Source of the DNA: Plantago ovata
Taxonomy: Eukaryota > Streptophyta > Magnoliopsida > Lamiales > Plantaginaceae
NCBI GenBank assembly: GCA_028274465.1
Contig: CM051458.1
Location: forward strand, 11,361,566-11,425,565
Length of the DNA: 64,000 nt
Reading direction: 5' to 3'
Shown: positions 50,812-60,388 of the stretch, in pieces
Layout: every line of letters begins with the position of its first letter
Numbering within the stretch: position 1 is the stretch's first letter
The notes under the pieces: generated by a model
The model's input: only the letters and a program-made list of their open reading frames with translations
Databases searched by the model: none
Told to the model about the DNA's origin: nothing
Made by a program: the position numbers and the translations under genes

Positions 50812-52152
50812 ATGCAAACCATAATCAAATACCTTCACCCCAAACCCCCAACCCCTCCCCGCCCACGCTTCTTCTCCCAATCCACCTCCATTCCCAAAAA
50901 GCAAACCCGCGTCCGTGACCATGGCTTCGACAACTACATGGAAATCGAGAAAAAAGTCCGCAAAATCCTCAAATTCCAAGAGCTCTTCTTCAACCCACCC
51001 ACCACCACCATACCCGTCGCACGCCTCAACACTCTCTCCCGCCGAATCGGCTTCAAGCAGCTCGAAGCTGGCCAGTTCATCCTCAAATTCCCCCACGTTT
51101 TCGACATCTTCGAACACCCGGTCCAGAGGATCCTCTACTGCCGTCTAGCTCGCAAGGCCCTGTTCCAAATTCAGCAGGACAATGACGCGTTGTTGCATCA
51201 GATACCCGAAGCGGTGACTCGACTCAGGAAGCTCCTGATGCTGTCGAATACTGGTCGGGTTAGGTTAGAGCATGTTTGCATTGCTAGGAGGGAGTTTGGA
51301 TTGCCTGACGATTTCGAGTATTCGGTTATTTTGAAACATCCTAATTATTTTAGGCTGTTTGATGCAGAGGAGACTAGGAATAAGTATATTGAGTTAGTAG
51401 TTGACAAGGGTGATAAAGATGATGATTGTGGTTTACGTGTTTGCGAAATTGAGAGAGTGAGGGAGTGGGAGTATAGGGAGAAAGGAGCTGATGCTGAGGA
51501 TATTCGGTTTTCGTTTCTGGTGAATTTTCCGTCTGGGTTTAAGATTGGGAAGTATTATAGGATTGCGGTTTGGAAGTGGCAGAGGCTGCCGTACTGGTCG
51601 CCGTATGAGGATGTTTCAGGGTATGATTTGAGGTCGTTGGAGGCGCAGAAGAGGATGGAGAAGAGGGGCGTGGCGATGATTCACGAGCTTTTGTCGTTGA
51701 CGGTGGAGAAGAAGATGACGATGGAGAGGATTGCACATTTTAGGATGGTGATGGATTTGCCGAAGAATATGAAGGAGTTCTTGTTGCAGCATCAGGGGAT
51801 ATTTTATATCTCGACGAGGGGGAATCAGGGGAAGTTGCATACGGTTTTCTTGAGGGAGGCGTATAGGAAGGGAGAGTTGGTTGAGCCGAATGAGCTGTAT
51901 TTGGCTAGGAGGAAATTGGCTGCTTTGGTGTTGATTAGTCCGAGGAAGGCACAGTTGGATAAGGAGTTGGTGAGTTACAGTCGGGGTGGAGGGTTGGAGG
52001 ATATGAAGATGAAGGGATTCGATAGAGGTGATGTGCAGGATAGTTTAGAAGTTATGCGGCATGGTGAAGCGTATGGAGAGTTTTCAGATGAATCAAATGT
52101 TGTTGACGAGTCTGATGAGACTGGCGATGAGGATTCTTGCTCGAAGGAATGA
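50812..52152 (+). CDS. PORR-domain organelle RNA-splicing factor, copy 1
   Basis: PORR (plant organelle RNA recognition) proteins bind group II introns and promote their splicing in chloroplasts or mitochondria; relatives include WTF1, WTF9 and RPD1. The gene is intronless, with 446 residues. The Arg/Ser-rich, acid-poor start with RPRFFSQS suggests a mitochondrial presequence. The PORR domain fills about residues 40-380 (VRDHGFDNYMEIEKKVRKIL, GQFILKFPHVFDIFEHP, DDFEYSVILKHPNYFRLF, SLTVEKKMTMERIAHFRM, QGIFYISTRGN). An acidic tail (DESDETGDEDSCSKE) closes it. The start is chosen because the presequence begins there, and it is preceded by a 5' leader shared with copy 2. The exact orthologue and target intron are not known. 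Confidence 0.88.
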   Translation: MQTIIKYLHPKPPTPPRPRFFSQSTSIPKKQTRVRDHGFDNYMEIEKKVRKILKFQELFFNPPTTTIPVARLNTLSRRIGFKQLEAGQFILKFPHVFDIFEHPVQRILYCRLARKALFQIQQDNDALLHQIPEAVTRLRKLLMLSNTGRVRLEHVCIARREFGLPDDFEYSVILKHPNYFRLFDAEETRNKYIELVVDKGDKDDDCGLRVCEIERVREWEYREKGADAEDIRFSFLVNFPSGFKIGKYYRIAVWKWQRLPYWSPYEDVSGYDLRSLEAQKRMEKRGVAMIHELLSLTVEKKMTMERIAHFRMVMDLPKNMKEFLLQHQGIFYISTRGNQGKLHTVFLREAYRKGELVEPNELYLARRKLAALVLISPRKAQLDKELVSYSRGGGLEDMKMKGFDRGDVQDSLEVMRHGEAYGEFSDESNVVDESDETGDEDSCSKE

Positions 52153-52879
52153 ATGAGCTGTTATAGGCTGGGGACTCATAAAAGCTCTTCTGAAGCAAAT
52201 GATCAGCCTAATTGTCTCATAAGCCATTTAGCAATGCTTAAAAGGGTAATGTCACTTGAGCTGATCTTTTTTCTAGTGCATTATGGATGGAGTGCATAAA
52301 AGCCTACAGGTGCTTATTTGAGCTGGAGCAATCAGCATGCTTTAGCAGGTGTTTTTTTAATGGAAAATTCATCACTCAAACAGGGCATAACAAATCATTC
52401 CCATGCAAAGAGATGCCTTAGCATGTTTTTCTAGAACATTTCGCTATTGGTTATAGATAAAAGCACTCCAGGTGCTTTCATTGAATACGAGAATAAAGTT
52501 TCTTCAATGTGTTCACTTACAGAAAAGTTGGTTTTTCACATCTGTAGGTCTTAAGACATTAGTGTGTGATCACACTGGCCTGCACTGATGTGTTGTGTAT
52601 TATTGAGATTTTACCTGAAGATTGCTGCTAACAAATTTAAGGGAAATATTGAGCTTTGGCATCTGTACTTGTAGTTCCACAGAGCAATGAGGACAAGCTG
52701 CAACAATATGAATAAGGTACTTTTGAGTCATCCATTGAATTACATTAAGATAGACTGAAAGGATAAAGATAATATTTTGCTAATTATTATGTGTAGTTCA
52801 TACTTAACAACATACTTCCTCAGTCTTTTAGCTTGAATAAGTTACGCACTTTTTTTTTTTTTTGTTTTTTTTGTTGGTT

Positions 52880-53460
52880 GTTCATTTAAACCTTGTGCTT
52901 CATAGCTCCTCAGCCACTTGATCCATGTCCTCTTCATTTTCATTTTGTTATTCAATTCTGTCGATTTTTGCCTCATCCCTTTTTCATTGTCGACTCTTGT
53001 TGACAATCACCTTCCTTGTAGCCTCTGGCAATCTCTTCTTTCGCGAGTTGTGGAGCCTCCATACAACAAACAACTGCCTGAGAATAACACTTGTCATCAA
53101 GGCTGACCGAGTTCATGGGCATAGCTATAACTGACCGGGGCACCAAAGTACACACTCCATTATTATTTCTTAATTATTTATTGCTCATGATATAATTAAC
53201 CTGTACTAATTATTGAATAAGCTCCTATGTGATGGAGAGCAGTATGCAACCCATGGTTGAAAAAAGATCATACACTATAACAAGATCCGGGTTTAAAGTG
53301 GTAGCTATCTCTGAGATGGCGGTATATGCAGTTTGGAAGGTCTCGTGGAGGGGAGGGTAAAATTAAGATGGGACAACATTCTCTGTGGTGTGCAAATTGC
53401 GGAGGCAGTTGATATGAGTGCAAATGGATTACAACAAGCACAAATATTGCATAGTTGTTG
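52880..53460 (-). pseudogene. UGT remnant in the left arm
   Basis: On the minus strand, fragments of a UGT91/94-like protein are recognisable: LPPQFAHHREC near 53400, then VIAMPMNSVSL..CYSQAVVC and LAKEEIARG at about 53010-53130, and EEDMDQVAEEL near 52910. The pieces are out of frame with each other and most of the gene is missing. The same remnant lies in the right arm. Confidence 0.6.
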
Positions 53461-53462
53461 AA

Positions 53463-54265
53463 TCATGATGTTGATTGAGAAATTGATGACTATTTTCTTT
53501 ATTTTCTAAATTCCAATTTTTTTAAAAAAATAAATCTTCTTGTTTAAAATAAAAATTAATAAAACTATTTTCTGGCAACTAAACTCGCTAACAACATTAC
53601 ACATTAGCCCATCCTATTTTTCAGGAAACTGCTCATCATCGAACAATTGCCTGGTGAGGTTTCTTATCTGAATTCATATAATCATCCATGCTTAGTTTGA
53701 GAAAAAATTTAGTTACAAAACTTAATCTCAGAAAGAAAAGTTAGTTTCAAATCAAAATTAATTTTAAAAAGTTAGTTTAAAAAAATTAGTTTCGGATTAA
53801 ACTTAGTTAAAAATTACTTTCACATGTTAGTTTTAGACCAAATTTAACTTCACGCCTAGTAACAAAGTTGGTTTCAGGGCAACAAAGTTGATTTCACACC
53901 AAAAGAGTTAGAGTTAGTTTCAGGAACAATAAAATTGATTTTAAACCTAAATTTATGGAAGTTTGAGGAATCTTTTTCGCTAGCTAAAACAAGCCTACTA
54001 GGCCCTGCATAATCAACCCACCAACACCACAACGAGAAACCTCATCATCATCAGATAAAAAACAACCGACAAATATAATTATCGGTCTCTTCAAAGAATT
54101 ATTTGTAAATCACTTAAATGAATGTTCAGGCCCTATACCAAACTCTAAACCGACTTTCATCTAAGTCTATTGATAAATGGAACTAACCATTTGTATCATC
54201 ACATTAAAAGATGACATTACTAAGCACAAAAGTTGCAACTAGCTAGCTAGCAACGTTCTTGTTCA
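53463..54265. other. Spacer between the inverted arms, left part
   Basis: AT-rich. A degenerate array of AGTTAGTTTCA-like units runs through about 53690-53945. No gene is seen before the RbcX terminus at 54266. Confidence 0.5.
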
Positions 54266-55280
54266 TCAAGCTATATCAGCGTTCGTCTCATCCGTTGGCC
54301 ATACCACAGTCTCGATAAGCCTTTCGCGCATCAACTCCAAATTCTGATCGGATATCCTCTCATACATTTCTGTGTGATCACATCTCTACAACACACACAT
54401 ATACAATATCATCAGAGACAAACTCATTTACTACTACATATATAGTCGAGGCAGCTAAATGTGAAATTTGGATCCATCGATCATCCCTGAATTACCTTTA
54501 TCCATTTCCCGTAAAGGTGAAGCCGTGTTACCATTACTCTCTCAGCAAGTTCGTGCTTCTCCTGTAGCAACAAATTCAATATGAGGGGGCGAATTGAATA
54601 GAGCATCCAACAAGCATGAGGAGATTGTAATTTGTACACATGCTGAATAAATCAATGACAGGCACTACCTTCTGAAGGTTGCGTATAAAGTGCTTTCCGT
54701 ATCCATGCTCATTTGAGGCAACATGACTGAGATAATTAATGAACAAAAATTTATTAAAACAAGATTCAACAATGTACGTGATTATCAGAAGCACTTCTTT
54801 TAAAAGTTCTCGATGTTACATGAAGCGACGCGGTTTACATAATTTAGATATGCATAAGTATAGGAACATTACAGCACATCCTAGCGGCTTCCACAATTTT
54901 TTTGTCCGAAATGAGACGAAACAGAAAACCCGAGATTTGCAGAACTTACTTATAGAACCACCTATAGTCTGTAGGGTTCATCTCATACAGCTGGTTCAAT
55001 ACTGTCCTAACAGCTTTGTATGTAAAATAGTCAAGAAGTTGCTGCACATACAAAAAATCTTCTTCATCAAGACTAAATCGATAAACACTTAAGGAACATT
55101 AAACATCAATCTTGCAAGACTAATGAGTATTAATTAATTCAACAAGAAATATAACACGAAATGAAACAGTTGAATTAGTACTAATTATAACTTACTCTTT
55201 TAACATCCTCAAAGTTGTCTTCATATTGTCCTGCCAATTCACTCATTACCACAACTCTCCTCTGATTTTTCCTCTGTTTC
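54266..55280 (-). pseudogene. RbcX type II Rubisco assembly chaperone, 5'-truncated
   Basis: RbcX binds the C-terminus of the Rubisco large subunit and stabilises it for assembly in the chloroplast. Minus-strand exons are about 55280-55196, 55041-54950, 54726-54669, 54561-54496 and 54385-54266, all with GT-AG borders and in frame. The product shows SELAGQYEDNFEDVKR, LLDYFTYKAVRTVLNQLYEMN, NHVASNEHGYGKHFIRNLQK, ELAERVMVTRLHLYGKWIK, RCDHTEMYERISDQN and RERLIETVVWPTDETN, the family core. The coding frame can be followed upstream of the ATG at 55246 (RKNQRRVVVM) but ends at the inverted-arm boundary at 55281, so the plastid transit peptide is missing. Without it the product, if made, would stay in the cytosol. 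It could be a gene with an unseen upstream exon. Confidence 0.82.
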
Positions 55281-55282
55281 TT

Positions 55283-55860
55283 CAACAACTATGCAATATT
55301 GTGCTTGTTGTAATCCATTTGCACTTATATCAACTGCCTCCGCAATTTGCACACCACAGAGAATGTTGTCTCATCTTAATTTTACCCTCCCCTCCACCCT
55401 TCCAAACTGCATATACCGCCATCTCAGAGATAGCTACCACTTTAAACCCGCATCTTGTTATAGTGTATGATCTTTTTTCAACCATGGGTTGCATATACTG
55501 CTCTCCATCACATAGGAGCTTATTAAATAATTAGTACACTCGAGGTTAATTATATTATGAGCAATAAATAATTAAGAAATAATAATGGAGTGTGTACTTT
55601 GGTGCCCCGGTCAGTTATAGCTATGCCCATGAACTCGGTCAGCCTTGGTGACAGGTGTTATTCTCAGGCAGCTGTTTGTTGTATGGAGGCTCCAGAACTC
55701 GCGAAAGAAGAGATTGCCAGAGGCTACAAGGAAGGTGATTGTCAACAAGAGTCGACAATGAAAAAGGGATGAGGCAAAAATCGACAGAATTGAATAACAA
55801 AATGAAAATGAAGAGGACATGGATCAAGTGGCTGAGGAGCTATGAAGCACAAGGTTTAAA
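55283..55860 (+). pseudogene. UGT remnant in the right arm
   Basis: The same UGT remnant as in the left arm, here on the plus strand. ATTLNPHLVIVYDLF (near 55470) matches the PDLVIYDVFQPW region of the UGT94-like pseudogene at 42.7 kb. VIAMPMNSVSLGDRCYSQAAVC follows at about 55615-55680. It is not a working gene. Confidence 0.65.
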
Positions 55861-56590
55861 TGAACAGCCAACAAAAAAACAAAAAAAAAAAAAGTGCGCA
55901 ACTTATTCAAGCTAAAAGACTGAGGAAGTACGTTGTTAAGTATGAACTACACATAATAATTAGTAAAATATTATCTTTATCCTTTCAGTCTATCTTAATG
56001 TAATTCAATGGATGACTCAAAAGTACCTTCTTCATATTGTTGCAGCTTGTCCTCATTGCTCTGTGGAACTACAAGTACAGATGCCAAAGCTCAATATTTC
56101 CCTTAAATTTGTTAGTAGCAATCTTCAGGTAAAATCTCAATAATACACAACACATCAGTGCAGGCCAGTGTGATCACACACTAATGTCTTAAGACCTGCA
56201 GATGTGAAAAACCAACTTTTCTGTAAGTGAACACATTTAAGAAACTTTATTCTCGTATTCAATGAAAGCACCTGGAGTGCTTTTATCTATAACCAATAGC
56301 GAAATGTTCTAGAAAAACATGCTAAGGCATCTCTTTGCATGGGAATGATTTGTTATGCCCTGTTTGAGTGATGAATTTTCCATTAAAAAAACACCTGCTA
56401 AGGCATGCTGATTGCTCCAGCTCAAATAAGCACCTGTAGGCTTTTATGCACTCCATCCATAATGCACTAGAAAAAAGATCAGCTCAAGTGACATTACCCT
56501 TTTAAGCATTGCTAAATGGCTTATGAGACAATTAGGCTGATCATTTGCTTCAGAAGAGCTTTTATGAGTCCCCAGCCTATAACAGCTCAT

Positions 56591-57919
56591 TCATTCCTTC
56601 GAGCAAGAATCCTCATCAGACTCGTCAACCACATCTGATTCATCTGAAAACTCTCCATCCGCTTCACCATGCCGCATAACTTCTAAACTATCCTGCACAT
56701 CACCTCTATCGAATCCCTTCATCTTCATATCCTCCAACCCTCCACCCCGACTGTAACTCACCAACTCCTTATCCAACTGTGCCTTCCTCGGACTAATCAA
56801 CACCAAAGCAGCCAATTTCCTCCTAGCCAAATACAGCTCATTCGGCTCAACCAACTCTCCCTTCCTATACGCCTCCCTCAAGAAAACCGTATGCAACTTC
56901 CCCTGATTCCCCCTCGTCGAGATATAAAATATCCCCTGATGCTGCAACAAGAACTCCTTCATATTCTTCGGCAAATCCATCACCATCCTAAAATGTGCAA
57001 TCCTCTCCATCGTCATCTTCTTCTCCACCGTCAACGACAAAAGCTCGTGAATCATCGCCACGCCCCTCTTCTCCATCCTCTTCTGCGCCTCCAACGACCT
57101 CAAATCATACCCTGAAACATCCTCATACGGCGACCAGTACGGCAGCCTCTGCCACTTCCAAACCGCAATCCTATAATACTTCCCAATCTTAAACCCAGGC
57201 GGAAAATTCACCAGAAACGAAAACCGAATATCCTCAGCATCAGCTCCTTTCTCCCTATACTCCCACTCCCTCACTCTCTCAATTTCGCAAACACGTAAAC
57301 CACAATCATCATCTTTATCACCCTTGTCAACTACTAACTCAATATACTTATTCCTAGTCTCCTCTGCATCAAACAGCCTAAAATAATTAGGATGTTTCAA
57401 AATAACCGAATACTCGAAATCGTCAGGCAATCCAAACTCCCTCCTAGCAATGCGAACATGCTCTAACCTAACCCGACCAGTATTCGACAGCATCAGGAGC
57501 TTCCTGAGCCGAGTCACCGCTTCGGGTATCTGACGCAATAACGCGTCATTCTCTTGCTGAATTTGGAACAGGGCCTTGCGAGCTAGACGGCAGTAGAGGA
57601 TCCTCTGGACCGGGTGTTCGAAGATGTCGAAAACGTGGGGGAATTTGAGGATGAACTGGCCAGCTTCGAGCTGCTTGAAGCCGATTCGGCGGGAGAGAGT
57701 GTTGAGGCGTGCGACGGGTATGGTGGTGGTGGGTGGGTTGAAGAAGAGCTCTTGGAATTTGAGGATTTTGCGGACTTTTTTCTCGATTTCCATGTAGTTG
57801 TCGAAGCCATGGTCACGGACGCGGGTTTGCTTTTTGGGAATGGAGGTGGATTGGGAGAAGAAGCGTGGGCGGGGAGGGGTTGGGGGTTTGGGGTGAAGGT
57901 GTTTGATTATGGTTTGCAT
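56591..57919 (-). CDS. PORR-domain organelle RNA-splicing factor, copy 2
   Basis: 442 residues, almost identical to copy 1. Visible differences include Y/H at position 7, H/R near 126, C/R in EHVCIARR, S/P in NFPSGFK and a four-codon in-frame deletion in the acidic tail (DESDEDSCSKE). The frame is fully open, with the same presequence and PORR domain as copy 1, so it is potentially functional. Its upstream flank differs completely from copy 1: 68 bases before the ATG the duplicated arm ends and a copy of the ARF1 leader, leader intron and promoter begins, in the right orientation to drive this gene. Confidence 0.88.
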   Translation of the reverse strand: MQTIIKHLHPKPPTPPRPRFFSQSTSIPKKQTRVRDHGFDNYMEIEKKVRKILKFQELFFNPPTTTIPVARLNTLSRRIGFKQLEAGQFILKFPHVFDIFEHPVQRILYCRLARKALFQIQQENDALLRQIPEAVTRLRKLLMLSNTGRVRLEHVRIARREFGLPDDFEYSVILKHPNYFRLFDAEETRNKYIELVVDKGDKDDDCGLRVCEIERVREWEYREKGADAEDIRFSFLVNFPPGFKIGKYYRIAVWKWQRLPYWSPYEDVSGYDLRSLEAQKRMEKRGVAMIHELLSLTVEKKMTMERIAHFRMVMDLPKNMKEFLLQHQGIFYISTRGNQGKLHTVFLREAYRKGELVEPNELYLARRKLAALVLISPRKAQLDKELVSYSRGGGLEDMKMKGFDRGDVQDSLEVMRHGEADGEFSDESDVVDESDEDSCSKE

Positions 57920-57986
57920 TTTGGGGGTTTAGGGTTTTGCAGTAACAATGGAGGTAGATGGTGGTCGACTGGTGGTGGTACTATCA

Positions 57987-59290
57987 ATTTCACCTTACTT
58001 TTGAACCCTGTGTAACATTATCATGTCAACCATCAATATTATAATAAAACCAGAAACATTTCAGTATACTCAGTATCTTCAAAACATACATTTTCTATTA
58101 TCAAAATTCTATAGTATATGCTATCATTGATTCAGCTCAAGCCACATGAAGAAACTCCAACTCGTTTTTGATATTTGAAAATTACTGCATGCATATATCA
58201 TTTGGAACACCTCAAGTCATAGATTATAAAGAAAGACTGCATGCTATAAAGTTCATGACAAACTATTAACTCCTGACAGTATATTCATACCACGAGTAAC
58301 ATCCATCCCGCCATTACATAATATCAGCGATCATTGATGCTTTATTTACAGTTCCATGGGTTGATTATCACTTAAAACCGTGTGGCTTTAACCATTTTTT
58401 GGCTAGTTGATAAGATCAAGCAAACAAGTTCAACAAAAGACATGGTTCACGGCGGAGGTGCTACCACGCATATTTATCGCTAACATTCATATACTATAAT
58501 CAACAAATTGCCTATTAAATTTCTGTACTATTTCCAGTTTTTAGATACAAAAGTAACAATCTAAACATGGAAAAGTGCACTCCAGAACATCTATGATTCC
58601 CATTCCCTCCCCCCACCCCCAAAACCAGACAACCAGAGTGAGACCTGGTTCACCACTTAGCAGAAGCAGCGTTAGAACTCCGACAAAATTCAACTGGATC
58701 AGATCCTAAAATCGATCCAAAATAGATACAACCACAAGTTCATTAGCATTACACGACTAATTCTACAGAATAGATTCGACTCAATCAGATCGAGACATTC
58801 AACACCAAAACCATCCAGATCAGATCGCAACACAGAAAATCTGTAAACATAAATCATCACAGAAGCTCAAATCAAACAAATTACGGCACAAATCAGCTCA
58901 ATTATACGAAACGTTAAGCTCATTTCACCTAATGATATACCTAATTACGAATTACTCATAACCTAATGACGAGATCAAATGAATAAACTCACAATGCACC
59001 GATCGGAACGAGTAAAACAGAAACGAATTGAAATTGTGATAAATTAGGTGAGATTGGAAGAGAGTTGTGAGGTTATGGCGTTACCTGAAGACGATAGATC
59101 TGGTGAAAGGTTAGAGAGAGAGAGAATTTGGTGCGGAGAAAAAATAAAATCGTCAACCGCCAGATATTTTGACCCGATTGCAATTTATTAAGTTCGCTTC
59201 TTTTTACATGTTACCCAAACTGCCCCCTCCCCCCCAAAAAAAAATAATCAAAGCTTTTGGAATTTAACCTTTTTATCCGGTTAATTGTCA
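57987..59290 (-). promoter_or_regulatory. Duplicated ARF1 promoter, 5' UTR and leader intron fused to PORR copy 2
   Basis: Sequence 57987-59290 matches 23575-24972 in the same orientation. The copied part begins at the AT of the ARF1 start codon, so it contains the whole ARF1 leader but no ARF1 coding sequence. Both splice sites are kept: donor CTTCAG|GTAACG at 59095/59094 and acceptor TTACACAG|GGTTCAAAAG at 58007, giving a 1,087-base intron. About 80 bases of the upstream leader/promoter (equivalent to 24731-24807) are missing. No MITE is present at the far end. Confidence 0.88.
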
Positions 59291-59299
59291 TATGCTTCT

Positions 59300-59632
59300 A
59301 TAGATGAATGACATGGATTTGAATTTCATAAAATTGAGCTGATGTGAATGAAAAGCAGCCTATACATGGGCTCAATTTCATCTAGCAGGTCCAGTAACAG
59401 AATTACAGAAACAAGAAAAGTTACAATGTTGGAAAAGAGATCTACCTGATCATTATTCATATTGAACATTCAGCATTATTTAAAGCCCTAGCTTGATGAA
59501 AAAATGACATGGAAAAATACATAAATAAATACTCACATTACACAGGACCATAATGCAAAAGACTCAAATTCATACACTATCAGTTGCTCAAATTCAATTG
59601 CTGCTAGCTAGCCAGCTAGCCTTCCTGCTCAA
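59300..59632. other. Spacer
   Basis: No gene is seen. Confidence 0.4.
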
Positions 59633-59727
59633 GTTTCTTACTATGTCATCTGTTCAATGTCTCGTTCACTAGGGGTATCAGTTCAGAGTTCAGACAGAGA
59701 CATTGAACAGAGCACATAGTAAGAAAC
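59633..59727. repeat. 95-bp near-perfect hairpin
   Basis: The 31-base left arm (59633-59663, GTTTCTTACTATGT-CA-TCTGTTC..) is the reverse complement of 59697-59727 except for two adjacent central bases; the loop is 33 bases. It could be a MITE end-pair, a small-RNA precursor or a foldback element. It is followed by an (AGCAGACG)-like short repeat at 59730-59777. Confidence 0.75.
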
Positions 59728-60288
59728 CCGAGCAGACGAGCAGACGGACGACCAACAGACGAGCAGACGACCAGCAGTAAAAAGGGAACCCTAAACACTT
59801 ACCCGACAATGGCCGGAGAGGGAGACGACCAGAGACACCGGAGAGGCGGAGACGACCTCAACTTCAAACCATCGCCACCTGAGACCAAAAAAACGATTCA
59901 AAATGTCAATAACCCGAGCAATTGAGAACGAAACAAGTAAGAAACTTAGTAATTCAATCGAAATCAATGACTTACCACTTTGAATTTGCGAAATCGGCAG
60001 ATTAGGAAGATGAATTGATGATGTTAGGACTTAGGTTACGTGAAATCGGCAGAAAGGGGAAAAGTGGGAAACGGGAGAAGGGGGCGGAAGACGGAAGAAA
60101 TGAAATGAGGGTTAAGTTTTCGTTTCTTGCTATTTATATTAGGGGTTATTTGTTAAAAAAATAATAATAATAATAATTACTTGATCGGATCGGATTAATC
60201 CGATAATCCGCGGATTTTAATCCGATCCGAAAACCGAAAATGCCAAATCTAGTGATCCGCGATCCGAACCGAAATTACCGGATCGGAT
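59728..60288. repeat. Probable DNA-transposon end with GGATCGGAT subterminal motifs
   Basis: At 60180-60288 the motifs GGATCGGATTAATCCGATAATCCG, AATCCGATCCGAAAACCG and CCGGATCGGAT are clustered in both senses, a pattern seen in plant hAT-like element ends. A GA-rich leader and a short frame from an ATG near 59812 (MAGEGDDQRHRRGGDD) precede it. The assembly gap at 60289 prevents defining the element. Confidence 0.4.
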
Positions 60289-60388
60289 NNNNNNNNNNNN
60301 NNNNNNNNNNNNNNNNNNNNNNNNNNNNNNNNNNNNNNNNNNNNNNNNNNNNNNNNNNNNNNNNNNNNNNNNNNNNNNNNNNNNNNNN
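60289..60388. other. Assembly gap (100 N)
   Basis: A run of exactly 100 N, probably a conventional gap of unknown true size, between the GGATCGGAT-rich sequence and the copia element. Confidence 1.

Larger units (their letters stand above)
50745..53462 (+). repeat. Left arm of a large inverted duplication
   Basis: This 2.7-kb arm recurs in reverse orientation at 55281-57987 and carries the PORR gene, its 3' flank and a reversed UGT remnant. The match starts at TTGACAGTACCACCACC and ends at GCATAGTTGTTGAA. Differences are scattered single bases and small indels. Confidence 0.93.
55281..57987 (-). repeat. Right arm of the large inverted duplication
   Basis: Reverse copy of 50745-53462. The inner edge cuts the RbcX gene and the outer edge is joined to a copy of the ARF1 promoter region. 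Confidence 0.93.

Noticed and set aside
50671..51117. Minus-strand ORF opposite PORR copy 1 (and its mirror at 57614-58015)
   Set aside because: It is the antisense shadow of the PORR reading frame, produced by its high GC third positions; no family features.
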